Made by a program: the position numbers and the translations under genes | Notes under the pieces: model-generated | Told to the model about the DNA's origin: nothing | Seen by the model: the letters and a program-made list of their open reading frames with translations, nothing else | Database searches by the model: none | Source of the DNA: Firmicutes bacterium AM31-12AC | GTDB lineage: Bacteria > Bacillota > Clostridia > Lachnospirales > Lachnospiraceae | Direction of reading: 5' to 3' | Length of the DNA stretch: 64,000 bases | NCBI GenBank assembly: GCA_003480425.1 | Contig: QUJA01000008.1 | Span: 1 to 64,000, forward strand | Part shown: one piece after another, positions 37,660 to 45,017 of the stretch | Layout: the number at the start of each line of letters is the position of its first letter | How positions within the stretch are numbered: the stretch's first letter is position 1

Positions 37660-37685
37660 TCATAACAGACCATGTTTTTAAGGCG
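37660..37685 (-). promoter_or_regulatory. CGCGA-N15-TTATGA element upstream of the tRNA
   Basis: Minus strand CGCCT-15 bases-TTATGA, with CATGGTCTG just before the TTATGA. It belongs to the set of ten equally spaced elements and lies after the terminator of the HNH gene and before the tRNA, so it may drive the tRNA and the nuclease genes. Confidence 0.55.
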
Positions 37686-37721
37686 TGCCTTATTAGGCTG
37701 TAAAATTGGGACTTTATGGCG

Positions 37722-37758
37722 AAAAAAAAGAAGAGCGCTTGTTTATTTCGCGCCCTCC
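37722..37758 (-). terminator. Terminator of the homing-nuclease gene
   Basis: Minus strand GGGCGC-GAAATAAACAA-GCGCTC stem followed by TTCTTTTTTTT, directly behind the stop codon at 37766. Confidence 0.75.
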
Positions 37759-37765
37759 TAAAATA

Positions 37766-38236
37766 TTAATCTACGAATTCGAAATGTAGTCCGGCTTTCG
37801 TATGCATAGATCTTCGGTTAGTACATCGACTTATGGAATGTCTATCAATGCCAGTATCCAATGAACACTCTTTAATCGAATCGTATTCTTTACCACTTTC
37901 GATACATCTTACTTTTCTTTTTCGACCATTATTTTCTGACAAAATGTCATTTAGGTTTCTCCACTCTAAATTACTGGCTTCTGGATTAGTCTTGTCTCCA
38001 TCCTTATGAGTAACAACCATACCGTTTTCATAACCATCGACAAACATCTTTCCAACAAGTGTACTTACATTTCTTGTGTGTTGCTTACCGTCTTCTGTAA
38101 GGCTTACTCGTGCATATCCTCTGTCTGAAATATATGTAGACATCGCTCGTCCAGTTTTGTGATTACGGATATTACCTTCGTTGCTAATGTCGTATCGTGG
38201 AAACTCGTCGCACTGCTTCCATTCTTCATGCTCCAT
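37766..38236 (-). CDS. Homing-type HNH endonuclease (NUMOD4-HNH-NUMOD1)
   Basis: A 156-residue free-standing homing endonuclease: NUMOD4-like start (EEWKQCDEFPRYDISNEGNIRN), HNH core (VVTHKDGDKTNPEASNLEWRN) and a C-terminal NUMOD1-like DNA-binding motif (GIDRHSISRCTNRR). Start taken at the ATG at 38236 behind AGAGAGG; a TTG at 38266 is also open. It interrupts no recognisable gene. Such nucleases spread by cutting related phages lacking the insertion. Confidence 0.8.
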   Translation of the reverse strand: MEHEEWKQCDEFPRYDISNEGNIRNHKTGRAMSTYISDRGYARVSLTEDGKQHTRNVSTLVGKMFVDGYENGMVVTHKDGDKTNPEASNLEWRNLNDILSENNGRKRKVRCIESGKEYDSIKECSLDTGIDRHSISRCTNRRSMHTKAGLHFEFVD

Positions 38237-38262
38237 TGGCCTGTACCTCTCTTTCCAAAATA

Positions 38263-38691
38263 TCAATAGACTAATAACTCAGTAGCAGAACACTGCAGCG
38301 CTCTAGCTATTCGTTCTAGGTTATATGCACTAGGTGTCGCTTTGGCATTCATATACTTATTAATCGTTACTGCTGATATTCCACTTCTTTTGGATAGCGT
38401 ATCTTGTGATATGGTAGTGTGATACATCTTTATTCGTAAGTTTCTTGACAGCCTGATGCGATACTCTTCTTCCGAAATCTCATCTTCTGCTTCTGGATTG
38501 AGCTCTTTATTTCCTAACGGTTTTATAGTTGGCCCCATCATGTCAAATACCCAGAATGTTCTATCGTCCAATCTTACTGTTATTTCCATTTCTCCACTAG
38601 GAAACCAATTTATAGTTCGTTCAGCATATTGTGGATACACTCTTGCATAGTAGTCAAACATAGATTCCCAATAATCAATACCTTTTTTCAT
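38263..38691 (-). CDS. XRE-family transcriptional regulator
   Basis: A 142-residue protein. The N-terminal half is a non-DNA-binding domain of unknown type; residues about 80-140 are an HTH_3 domain (ISQDTLSKRSGISAVTINKYMNAKATPSAYNLERIARAL). Two near-palindromes TTAAACTATTGTTTAA lie 300 bp upstream and could be its operators. It may govern the switch between early and lysogenic expression, but no partner repressor is in the window. Confidence 0.75.
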   Translation of the reverse strand: MKKGIDYWESMFDYYARVYPQYAERTINWFPSGEMEITVRLDDRTFWVFDMMGPTIKPLGNKELNPEAEDEISEEEYRIRLSRNLRIKMYHTTISQDTLSKRSGISAVTINKYMNAKATPSAYNLERIARALQCSATELLVY

Positions 38692-38702
38692 TACCTATCT
38701 CC

Positions 38703-38869
38703 TTAAACTAAATATCCTTTTCGTTCTTTATAGAATTTACAGCCTTTTTGTTTTTATTGATAACTCTACCATACTCAGCATTACACCATATACCACTATA
38801 ATTAGCAGATACACCATTCTTACGATTGGTGCAATTATGTACACAGCTATAACATAAAGATTTACTCAT
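38703..38869 (-). pseudogene. Small cysteine-rich (zinc-binding) protein, frameshifted
   Basis: MSKSLCYSCVHNCTNRKNG and YSGIWCN give a CxxC...C...C pattern. As read, the frame ends KAVNSIKNEKDI at 38708. Adding one base in AAAAAGGC (near 38745) changes the end to GCKFYKERKGYLV, supplying a fifth Cys and a stop at 38703. RBS AAGGAGG precedes the ATG at 38869. Structural zinc binding is inferred; function not known. Confidence 0.6.
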
Positions 38870-38985
38870 AACATATTGTGCCTCCTTAAACTAAAATATC
38901 AAAAATTCTTATACTGCCCACTAATAGTCCCGTAATTCTACCAAAAATAAAAAAATAGCCGAATTATTTATATTTAATTCTCAAA

Positions 38986-39022
38986 TTAAACTATTGTTTA
39001 TTTTTCTTAAACTATTGTTTAA
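38986..39022. promoter_or_regulatory. Pair of TTAAACTATTGTTTAA near-palindromes, likely operators
   Basis: TTAAACTATTGTTTA starts at 38986 and TTAAACTATTGTTTAA at 39007, exactly 21 bp (two helical turns) apart. They lie between the iteron array and the XRE gene, where an autoregulating repressor would bind. Confidence 0.55.
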
Positions 39023-39080
39023 TTTGGCTCTTATGGGAATATAAGAGTTTATAAATTTTTACGAAAAACACCCATTTTTT

Positions 39081-39305
39081 GACTTTTGTGTACACATAAA
39101 TACGCAATTTTTAACGTTTTTAGCCCAAAAACACCAAAAATTGCGTAAACAACCCGAATTACGTGTACACATAAATATCAATCTCGACTTTTGTGTACAC
39201 ATAAATAACATGACTTTTGTGTACACATAAATAAAAAATACGCCAAAAATGACTTTTGTGTACACATAAATACCCCTTTTTTCGAATTACGTGTACACAT
39301 AAATA
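39081..39305 (-). repeat. Six iteron-like 22-bp direct repeats
   Basis: The core GTGTACACATAAATA occurs at six places in one orientation: repeats begin at 39081, 39156, 39186, 39212, 39251 and 39284 (plus-strand coordinates). Four begin GACTTTT and two begin GAATTAC before the core. GTGTACAC is palindromic. The last repeat abuts the stop codon of the ribbon-helix-helix gene. This is the form of a plasmid-type origin or partition site; the false 68-codon ORF across it is a by-product of the repeats. Confidence 0.9.
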
Positions 39306-39509
39306 TCAAAGAATTTTGTACCCATTGACAGTTAATTTATATTGATTTTCTATCATCTTTTCAATAACTTCTGTACGATTACAGTGATGAGCTTCACTAA
39401 TAATACCAAGTTTATTGAAAACATCATCAGTCGTCCTTACGTGAATATCCCTATCACGCCTCATAACCCCACGAAAAGGTCTCCCCCGCTTCTTTATGAC
39501 TTCTTCCAT
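39306..39509 (-). CDS. Ribbon-helix-helix DNA-binding protein next to the iterons
   Basis: A 67-residue protein with a basic RGRP (AT-hook-like) N-terminus, then the strand-helix-helix pattern DIHVRTTDDVFNKLGIISEAHHCNRTEVIEKMIENQYK of the CopG/Arc type. It stands immediately before six direct repeats that it may bind. Proteins of this kind repress their own operon or act as centromere-binding partition proteins; no ParA partner is in the window. Confidence 0.75.
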   Translation of the reverse strand: MEEVIKKRGRPFRGVMRRDRDIHVRTTDDVFNKLGIISEAHHCNRTEVIEKMIENQYKLTVNGYKIL

Positions 39510-39516
39510 AACAATA

Positions 39517-39714
39517 TCAATCCTTTCTCAACTCTGTATAATACTGACAGTCTATACACTCTTCAGATAAATACCCAGTATTTCGTGTACCACCTACAGT
39601 ACCTCCACACATTCCAAACACAGCATACCCTTCGTCTTCCCTAGCAGTATAACAAGACTCATGTGAATGCCACAATTTAAACCTCTGAATCATTGCTTTA
39701 ATTTTCTCAAACAT
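39517..39714 (-). CDS. Small cysteine-containing phage protein
   Basis: A 65-residue protein. Its end (ESCYTAREDEGYAVFGMC ... YLSEECIDCQYY) matches the C-terminal end of the membrane protein at 54803-55198, giving a Cys-rich module shared by two phage proteins. Start at the ATG at 39714 by RBS spacing (GAGGTG). Function unknown. Confidence 0.6.
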   Translation of the reverse strand: MFEKIKAMIQRFKLWHSHESCYTAREDEGYAVFGMCGGTVGGTRNTGYLSEECIDCQYYTELRKD

Positions 39715-39735
39715 TACATTCACCTCATAAAATCT

Positions 39736-39924
39736 TTAACACCAAGCCCAAACTACGGCGGTAACAAACCCAATAATATGTAACGCTATCCATATTATAA
39801 AAACAATCACATCGACGGTACTGTCGTCACTAAGATTATCCATTATGTACCTCCACACACAACAATATATGATAATCCCAAATACGATACTTGCTATACG
39901 TAACGAGACTTTTAAATCTTCCAT
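39736..39924 (-). CDS. Small two-helix membrane protein
   Basis: A 62-residue protein with hydrophobic segments at about 8-26 and 38-60. A strong GGGGAGG precedes it. It overlaps the annotated end of the upstream gene by 89 bases only because that gene has lost one T (see there). No family recognised. Confidence 0.6.
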   Translation of the reverse strand: MEDLKVSLRIASIVFGIIIYCCVWRYIMDNLSDDSTVDVIVFIIWIALHIIGFVTAVVWAWC

Positions 39925-39956
39925 AAATATAATTACCTCCCCAATCTACACACACA

Positions 39957-40228
39957 TCACACGAATAAAAAAACATAATGCAAACTACTATCAGGCAAAT
40001 CAGAAGTGGTTTTAAAGCGTTAATATGTCTACCACTAATCCAATCTTCCGAATTGACCTCCTCTATCTTATCCGGAGTAATATGTTTCTTATACCACGTA
40101 TGTAATGCATGTTTCGCACCATATTTTGTCCAATAATATTTCGTTCTTATAAACCATACTCCCTGATCTTTATACTGTACTTCACCAAACCAACCTGACG
40201 ACGCATTATACCTAACTCTAAGTTTCAT
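39957..40228 (-). CDS. Small phage protein, paralogue of 40244-40516 (probable frameshift at its end)
   Basis: The N-terminus MKLRVRYNASSGWFGEVQY and YGAKHALHTWYKKH parallels the next gene upstream, so the two arose by tandem duplication. As sequenced the frame runs on to 39836 through an implausible tail. Eight instead of seven T after ATG (39967-39973) would end it at IMFFLFV with a stop at 39957, right before the GGGGAGG of the next gene. A hydrophobic segment (LLICLIVVCIMFF) closes the protein. Function unknown. Confidence 0.6.
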
Positions 40229-40243
40229 AAACATCATTCCTCC

Positions 40244-40516
40244 CTAAAATAGAATACAACCAACTAAAACTGCAATAAAACCAACTGCTGCCAGAAATAC
40301 GAGGAGACTCACATCACGATGCATTAAGTCTGTCTCATTCATCTCTTCAGCCACACCACCATTAATAACATGTTTCTTATACCACTTACGTAAGGCATGT
40401 TTCGCACCATATTGTGTAAAACAATAATTAGTTACTCTAACCCATGGCTCACCTTTAGCATACTGTGTCTCACCAACCCAATCGTTAACAGAAGTGTAAC
40501 GCACCCTAAATTTCAT
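40244..40516 (-). CDS. Small phage protein with C-terminal membrane helix
   Basis: A 90-residue protein: a soluble N-terminal part (MKFRVRYTSVNDWVGETQY, YGAKHALRKWYKKH) and a C-terminal hydrophobic helix (LLVFLAAVGFIAVLVGCILF). Paralogue of 39957-40228. RBS GGGAGG. Function unknown. Confidence 0.65.
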   Translation of the reverse strand: MKFRVRYTSVNDWVGETQYAKGEPWVRVTNYCFTQYGAKHALRKWYKKHVINGGVAEEMNETDLMHRDVSLLVFLAAVGFIAVLVGCILF

Positions 40517-40521
40517 AATAA

Positions 40522-40719
40522 TTACCTCCCTTTTTCTGTCCGAAGATTATATCCAATTTCTGCTTCCACCCCACAGCATGGACATGTAACATAATGCGTA
40601 TCTAAATATTCGTCTACTAGATATCCTTTATAAAAGCAGTCCGATTCTGTACGTAAATCAGACGCCATATATTGAAAAGCCCGCCCACACCATCGGCAAG
40701 TATATGTATTATTACTCAT
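40522..40719 (-). CDS. Zinc-ribbon protein
   Basis: A 65-residue protein with two CxxC knuckles (TCRWCG near 7-12 and TCPCCG near 45-50), the form of a structural zinc ribbon. One of several short zinc-ribbon genes in this region (also 50227, 56302, 57780, 58103, 63811). Binding partner unknown. Confidence 0.65.
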   Translation of the reverse strand: MSNNTYTCRWCGRAFQYMASDLRTESDCFYKGYLVDEYLDTHYVTCPCCGVEAEIGYNLRTEKGR

Positions 40720-40725
40720 AAGTTA

Positions 40726-41307
40726 TCAATCTTCTTTAATAACAGCTCTATGTTCCCGAACCGCATAATAAGTACCATCATGTGCTTCACAATACCGTTT
40801 AAGTACATCACTACAGGTATTTCCAGGTTTCAACCGCTCTTCGTATACAACATTTCTATTAGTGTCCATAACGACAGCATACCCACCACATTCGATATGT
40901 ATTTCTTTTTTCTTCTCATCAGTATTACCAGCAACCCATTTGGTGACAGTATCAATAAACTCATCTGTATGCTCAAGCTTAACATCAAGGCAACTACAAT
41001 TATATTTTTCCATAATTTTATATACGGGACATAGTATATGGTTATCATGCATAGCACACATATAATCTGTGAATACAATTACCTCAGAAGCCGTGAGCTC
41101 TGTTATAGGTTCAAGCATACTATCGGTCCAACCGCATCTCCCGTATTCGTAGCTATCTATAATGTAAAAGCCAGTGTATACTTCGTCTATTTTTACGATT
41201 TTCCCAGAGAGTGTATCCATCCGTTCATTAAAAAGGCTTCCGCCATATATATTCCCAACTTTTAAATCTTTTCTAACTCTTACTCTATCTCCAACTTTGT
41301 ATTTCAT
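40726..41307 (-). CDS. SH3-like N-terminal domain protein of unknown function
   Basis: A 193-residue protein. Residues 1-70 look like a small beta-barrel (YKVGDRVRVRKDLKVG ... GFYIIDSYEYGRCGWTDSMLEPI) of the type common in phage early genes. The middle is acidic and helical, and a C-terminal part repeats YAVVMDTNRNVVYEERLKPG. RBS AGGAGG. Role unknown. Confidence 0.6.
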   Translation of the reverse strand: MKYKVGDRVRVRKDLKVGNIYGGSLFNERMDTLSGKIVKIDEVYTGFYIIDSYEYGRCGWTDSMLEPITELTASEVIVFTDYMCAMHDNHILCPVYKIMEKYNCSCLDVKLEHTDEFIDTVTKWVAGNTDEKKKEIHIECGGYAVVMDTNRNVVYEERLKPGNTCSDVLKRYCEAHDGTYYAVREHRAVIKED

Positions 41308-41336
41308 AACACTACCTCCTAATAATTTTAATTACT

Positions 41337-41501
41337 TTAAGTCCATGCCAAAATAAACAATACTACATTCAACAAAATCCATATTTTTGTAAGCACGGGA
41401 TGCTCTTTAAAATTTATAACCGCTAACACCCATAATATTAAATATAAAAAGAAAGCAATATAAATAGTGAATATTTGTAAGGCTAATTTAAAAAGCGTCA
41501 T
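41337..41501 (-). CDS. Two-helix membrane peptide
   Basis: A 54-residue, almost wholly hydrophobic protein (MTLFKLALQIFTIYIAFFLYLILWV, then KIWILLNVVLFILAW). Its start overlaps the end of the upstream gene. Small inner-membrane peptides like this are typical of phage early regions; holin-like or exclusion roles are possible but unsupported. Confidence 0.5.
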   Translation of the reverse strand: MTLFKLALQIFTIYIAFFLYLILWVLAVINFKEHPVLTKIWILLNVVLFILAWT

Positions 41502-42117
41502 AGTTATCACACACCTCCAATTGTTTTAAATCATCAATTGACCACGGTGCTTCATCTGAACTTTTAATCATCGGAAAGATAATACCAAGACCACTGCAAC
41601 TCATACACTTAGTATTAGGGAACCTCCAATCATTGACGTGTTCATCGAATACAGGCTTATCAAAACCTGCAGATAACTGACCAGTACCAGTACGTCTAAC
41701 CATGTATTTTAAGCCAACCATATAATCCAGAAACGCCCTATCACTCTTAGAAATAACAGGCTTATCAACACATTCCATTTTAAGCCACTCTTTCCTCTGT
41801 TCAGAACAACCCTCTACAGCGTCAAACAAACACTCGTGGCATGGCATATCAATACAACTCGTAGGTTTGCCAGTTAATTTTTTAACACCGAATGTTGTAT
41901 TATCACATGCAAACTCTGCAATATCTTCCATATATTTCTCCATGTTATTCATTTCATTTACCCCTTTCTTCAAAACTGCAATAATTCCATCAATAGTATT
42001 TGCCAGTTTAAGATAAGTACTATCATTGTCTGCATCACCTGTATTAGCTATTGTTAAATAGTATCTTAATTTTGTTTTTTCAAGATCTTCTATAATTTCC
42101 GATATAATTTCACGCAT
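41488..42117 (-). CDS. Hypothetical protein with cysteine pairs
   Basis: A 209-residue protein. An N-terminal helical part resembles phage accessory proteins; PCHECLF and a later TKCMSCSGLG give two CxxC motifs, so a zinc site is likely. The ATG at 42117 has GAAAGGG. No family recognised. Confidence 0.55.
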   Translation of the reverse strand: MREIISEIIEDLEKTKLRYYLTIANTGDADNDSTYLKLANTIDGIIAVLKKGVNEMNNMEKYMEDIAEFACDNTTFGVKKLTGKPTSCIDMPCHECLFDAVEGCSEQRKEWLKMECVDKPVISKSDRAFLDYMVGLKYMVRRTGTGQLSAGFDKPVFDEHVNDWRFPNTKCMSCSGLGIIFPMIKSSDEAPWSIDDLKQLEVCDNYDAF

Positions 42118-42138
42118 TGTACACACCCTTTCAAAATA

Positions 42139-42423
42139 TCAATCTGCTGTTTCTTTTATTCTATATCCAGCCTCATAACAATCATGTAGATATCTTATAT
42201 ATACACTACCCATATCATCACGAGCTTTTCTTATAGCCTCACCCATTCGCTTATCATAATAGGTATTTTTTATTGTTACTTTATTACCATATATATCAGT
42301 AGCAACAGCATCGTCAATAAGCGGATAATCTTCTCCTAAAAATATACCCATATCGCCGTAACCTCCAGCTGAAATACGAGTAAGCAATGCACATAGTGAA
42401 TCAACTGTAAATTGTTTTCTCAT
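42139..42423 (-). CDS. Hypothetical early protein
   Basis: A 94-residue soluble protein (FTVDSLCALLTRISAGGYGDMGIFLGEDYPLIDDAVATDIYG). The segment with a short beta-hairpin and GGYGD loop is common in phage small proteins that contact other gene products, but I cannot name a family. It ends in TGA inside a TTGATATTT junction motif. Confidence 0.6.
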   Translation of the reverse strand: MRKQFTVDSLCALLTRISAGGYGDMGIFLGEDYPLIDDAVATDIYGNKVTIKNTYYDKRMGEAIRKARDDMGSVYIRYLHDCYEAGYRIKETAD

Positions 42424-42525
42424 ACTTAATCCATTACCCCTTTCTTTAACTACACATTTTTTTCAGAAATATCAATTCCAAACGTAAAAGCGCTAAAGCC
42501 AATTAAGACCTTAAGCTCTATTGGT

Positions 42526-42929
42526 TCAGATTTTATCCAAGATAATCCCCTGTGGATTGAATTGTAATAGATATATAGAACCATCATTAATCTGACGATG
42601 AATCGTATAGATATCATCAGAATGCATTCCGTCTCTATAAATCCAACCAACAAGCTGTCCGTTCTTTGTTTTTGGAATCCCCAAGATATCAAAAGCCTCG
42701 TTTAGGAATAGATGCCCACTATTTTCCAGTAGCCCATAAATACATTCGCGTACATTTTTCAAAAACATTAAATTCTGTCCTGGACTAGGTATCCACAAGC
42801 AGTTAGTCTCATCAAAAAATCTATAATAATTATCTTCATCAAGCGGTATAACTGCGACATTTGTACCATTGACAACACCCGACACGAGGCTCCTAATACC
42901 CCTGCTGTTCCTTCAAAATCATTTTTCAT
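42526..42929 (-). CDS. Hypothetical early protein, frameshifted near its start
   Basis: The body (SGVVNGTNVAVIPLDEDNYYRFFDE ... LLENSGHLFLNEAFDILG) has no usable start in frame. An ATG at 42929, 9 bases behind GGAG, begins MKNDFEGTAG and reaches the body if one G is added to the GGGG at 42899-42902 (GGIRSLVSGVV). The restored protein has about 134 residues and ends LDKI. It looks like a DUF6353-type protein, but this is uncertain. Confidence 0.55.
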
Positions 42930-42976
42930 AGTCTATTACTCCTTTCTTTAACTACGCATCTTTCAAAATATATTTT

Positions 42977-43141
42977 TTATTTACAATAACAGGACCTAAC
43001 TAACTCACGAAGAACGGATATATCATAAATAACGTTAATACCATCACTGATTCCTTTTGTAATATATTCTCCGATTTTAACTAAGCTCTTTGCTGTAATA
43101 CTATTTTGAGTAATTCTGTCATTCTGTATGTGTTTTTCCAT
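42977..43141 (-). CDS. Small hypothetical protein
   Basis: A 54-residue protein (MEKHIQNDRITQNSITAKSL ... ELVRSCYCK) with a hydrophobic helix in the middle. RBS AGGAG lies 11 bases before the ATG. Function unknown. Confidence 0.5.
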   Translation of the reverse strand: MEKHIQNDRITQNSITAKSLVKIGEYITKGISDGINVIYDISVLRELVRSCYCK

Positions 43142-43175
43142 AAGCGTACGAACTCCTACCTAATATTTTTTCAAT

Positions 43176-43206
43176 CAAAAAAGAAGAGCCCTAAATATAA
43201 GGCTCA
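43176..43206 (-). terminator. Terminator of the MerR-type HTH gene
   Basis: Minus strand GAGCC-TTATATTTA-GGGCTC stem followed by TTCTTTTTTG, overlapping the end of 43191-43523. Confidence 0.7.
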
Positions 43207-43523
43207 ACCTCTTCAATATAAGATTTGATTTTTGATATAGTGTCAATTTCGTTACATAAATCGTAATATCGCTTATCCAGATAATCCAAGTACTGCTGTT
43301 TATCTCGTTTAGCCTGGTTTCTCAATAATTGTGTTTGACTACGCCCGCTCTCCGGATAAAACTTATCTAATTCTTCCGGTAAGATTACATAGCATACGCC
43401 AGTATCACAAAGTGTCAAGAAAGCCTTCAATTTACCGATTCTAATCCATTCGCATACCGTACGTTTAGATACCCCTAATAAATAAGCCACCTCGTTGATT
43501 GTATAACCACTTTTTGCATCCAT
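43191..43523 (-). CDS. MerR/excisionase-type helix-turn-helix protein
   Basis: A 110-residue protein. Residues 4-50 are an HTH_17-type winged helix (YTINEVAYLLGVSKRTVCEWIRIGKLKAF), as in phage excisionases and small regulators; the rest is a charged coiled coil that would dimerise. Directly downstream of a CGCGA-N15-TTATGA element. Its role as excisionase or activator cannot be told apart here. Confidence 0.7.
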   Translation of the reverse strand: MDAKSGYTINEVAYLLGVSKRTVCEWIRIGKLKAFLTLCDTGVCYVILPEELDKFYPESGRSQTQLLRNQAKRDKQQYLDYLDKRYYDLCNEIDTISKIKSYIEEVEPYI

Positions 43524-43563
43524 AATAATTCTCCTTTCAAAATATCAATGTCTTTTTAATTGT

Positions 43564-43589
43564 TCATAACAGCCTGAGAAAGTGTCGCG
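43564..43589 (-). promoter_or_regulatory. CGCGA-N15-TTATGA element ahead of the HTH gene
   Basis: Minus strand CGCGA, 15 bases, TTATGA; CAGGCTG precedes the TTATGA. It lies between a terminator (43592-43628) and the RBS of 43191-43523. Confidence 0.65.
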
Positions 43590-43591
43590 AG

Positions 43592-43628
43592 AAAAGAAGA
43601 GCCAAAGTCGGTTAAGACTCAGACTCTC
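43592..43628 (-). terminator. Terminator behind the membrane-protein gene
   Basis: Minus strand GAGTCTGAGTC-TTAACC-GACTTTGGCTC stem followed by TTCTTTTC. Confidence 0.7.
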
Positions 43629-43643
43629 AAAGGTAAAATATCA

Positions 43644-43862
43644 TTATTTAGTTTCTGATTTTTTATCTATAATTTTATTTGTAACATAATTGCCAATAAG
43701 ACTACCAATGACACACCCACCGACACCAATAGCCCAGCCTTTAAGCAAACCCTCACGATAGAGTGTAGCACCCCATCTACATAAAGCGTTTCCATGTTTA
43801 CTCGACTTGGTTATAAAATTAGTAATTATCATCTCGTCCTCTGCTGTTGTAAATTTCTTCAT
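43644..43862 (-). CDS. Small membrane protein with glycine-zipper helix
   Basis: A 72-residue protein with one glycine-rich membrane helix (GWAIGVGGCVIGSLIGNYV). Start at the ATG at 43862 with AAAGGAG; the frame is open to 43901. Directly downstream of a CGCGA-N15-TTATGA element. Function unknown. Confidence 0.55.
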   Translation of the reverse strand: MKKFTTAEDEMIITNFITKSSKHGNALCRWGATLYREGLLKGWAIGVGGCVIGSLIGNYVTNKIIDKKSETK

Positions 43863-43897
43863 AATAATTCTCCTTTCAGAATCTAAAATATAATCTT

Positions 43898-43923
43898 TCA
43901 TAACAGCCCATGAATATGTCGCG
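43898..43923 (-). promoter_or_regulatory. CGCGA-N15-TTATGA element ahead of 43644-43862
   Basis: Minus strand CGCGA, 15 bases with CATGGGCTG next to TTATGA. Immediately behind a terminator hairpin. Confidence 0.65.
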
Positions 43924-43925
43924 AA

Positions 43926-43968
43926 TAAAATAAGAGAGCATGTCTAAAATATAGATCAAGCCCTCTTC
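43926..43968 (-). terminator. Terminator overlapping the end of the 43956 gene
   Basis: Minus strand AAGAGGGC...GCTCTCTT arms around a long loop, followed by ATTTTATT. Confidence 0.55.
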
Positions 43969-44142
43969 TGATAATTGTGTAATTCCGTAAACACAATCAT
44001 ATCCAAATCTTTTATAAACTCTTCTGCTTCTTCAAAAGTTGGATAATGATCTGCTTTGATTGCTATACTATACTCTGTATCAATAAGACCTCTATTGTTT
44101 TCACATCCATTTTCTATTTCTTCTTCTGTTGCCCTTATTCAC
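43956..44142 (-). pseudogene. Small protein gene with broken start
   Basis: A clean 50-residue coding stretch (GCENNRGLIDTEYSIAIKAD ... DMIVFTELHNYQKRA) has no start codon in frame. A GTG at 44142 behind AGGTGAG would join it if the GGG near 44134 were GG. The coding quality is good, so a real gene is likely, but its exact start is not resolved. Confidence 0.4.
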
Positions 44143-44209
44143 TTTTATGACTCACCTGAATTCCTCTTATGTTTTTGTTCATATCTCGATTTCTAGTAAC
44201 CCCTATACT

Positions 44210-44422
44210 TTAATTATTCAGCCAGTCCTCGAGCATCTTTATAGCAGCATTTTCATACATCTTACAAGTCTCGTTTACTAACTTTTCATTAAACATATCT
44301 TTGGTCTTACACTGACCATCTGGATAATCTTCAGGACTGGCTACTTCTATCTCACATCTCTTAAAATACGGACAGGTAAGACATTCATGAAGTCTTCTAA
44401 GTTCATTCCTGCTCAGATTCAT
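44210..44422 (-). CDS. Small cysteine-containing early protein
   Basis: A 70-residue protein with CLTCPYFKRC, then C and later a second C-rich part (ETCKMYE); the first four cysteines look like a metal site. Its start overlaps the ATPase gene end by 20 bases. Function unknown. Confidence 0.6.
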   Translation of the reverse strand: MNLSRNELRRLHECLTCPYFKRCEIEVASPEDYPDGQCKTKDMFNEKLVNETCKMYENAAIKMLEDWLNN

Positions 44423-44783
44423 CTACAGCACTAACCCTTTCATCCGGATTCAAATATTTAATGTCTGTAAGGCTATCAAGATTTAAAGTAGCCCCATGAA
44501 TCGGAATACCACAAAAAGCGATGTCCAACACTGATCGGAGCTCATCGATCAATAAACCATGGTCTTTCATATAGCTATTGTCGAAATACTTATCCCTAGT
44601 AAAAAACTCGGAAACAGTTAAAGGAAATGGAATATCATACTCCATCTCTTTAGCTTGTTTATACACTGCATGTGCCTGAAACTTAGTAGCTACTAATATA
44701 TAAGCGCCGGTCTCTGCTGACTTTTTGATTAATGTTGCTGTTTTACCAGAGCCTCTAGCCCCTACATAAATATCCATTCCCAT
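44403..44783 (-). CDS. Small P-loop ATPase
   Basis: A 126-residue protein with a Walker A motif at 8-15 (GARGSGKT) and a Walker-B-like LLIDELRS near 78. The truncated ATPase core resembles zonular occludens/terminase-like small NTPases of phage early regions. The restricted length means no separate nucleic-acid domain. Function unknown. Confidence 0.7.
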   Translation of the reverse strand: MGMDIYVGARGSGKTATLIKKSAETGAYILVATKFQAHAVYKQAKEMEYDIPFPLTVSEFFTRDKYFDNSYMKDHGLLIDELRSVLDIAFCGIPIHGATLNLDSLTDIKYLNPDERVSAVDESEQE

Positions 44784-44811
44784 ACTAATTACTTCCTTTC
44801 TTTTTCTAAAA

Positions 44812-44850
44812 ATAAAAAAGAGAAGCTAATTAAAGCCCCTCTTCCTCGCT
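44812..44850 (-). terminator. Terminator behind 44830-44976
   Basis: Minus strand GAGGGGCTTTAATTAGCTTCTC stem-loop with TTTTTTATTTTT behind. Confidence 0.65.
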
Positions 44851-44976
44851 TTCAAAAAGTTGCCGAATCTGATTAATTTCATCCAGAGACATACCATCTT
44901 TAATAAGTTCCTGAATTCTTCCTTCAAGAATCATATCATAGTAAATATGCTCCACATACCTTTTAATACGACTCAT
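44830..44976 (-). CDS. Small helical early protein
   Basis: A 48-residue acidic protein (MSRIKRYVEHIYYDMILEGRI ... LFESEEEGL) with GGAG before its start. It follows a CGCGA-N15-TTATGA element by 15 bases. Function unknown. Confidence 0.6.
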   Translation of the reverse strand: MSRIKRYVEHIYYDMILEGRIQELIKDGMSLDEINQIRQLFESEEEGL

Positions 44977-44991
44977 GCTACCACTCCTTTC

Positions 44992-45017
44992 TTATAAAAG
45001 AGCAGGAACTTATCGCG
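44992..45017 (-). promoter_or_regulatory. CGCGA-N15-TTATAA element ahead of 44830-44976
   Basis: Minus strand CGCGA, 15 bases, TTATAA. It overlaps the last codons of the DHH gene. Confidence 0.6.

Noticed and set aside
37722..37758. CGCG at 37750 as another bipartite element
   Set aside because: No TTATGA-like half at the required spacing; it is the loop/stem of a terminator.
39059..39265. 68-codon minus-strand frame with repeated FMCTQKS
   Set aside because: It arises only because six iterons are read in frame; composition is unlike any phage gene.
39081..39305. CRISPR array
   Set aside because: Six repeats, but spacing is irregular (26-75 bp), the unit contains a palindrome and there are no cas genes.
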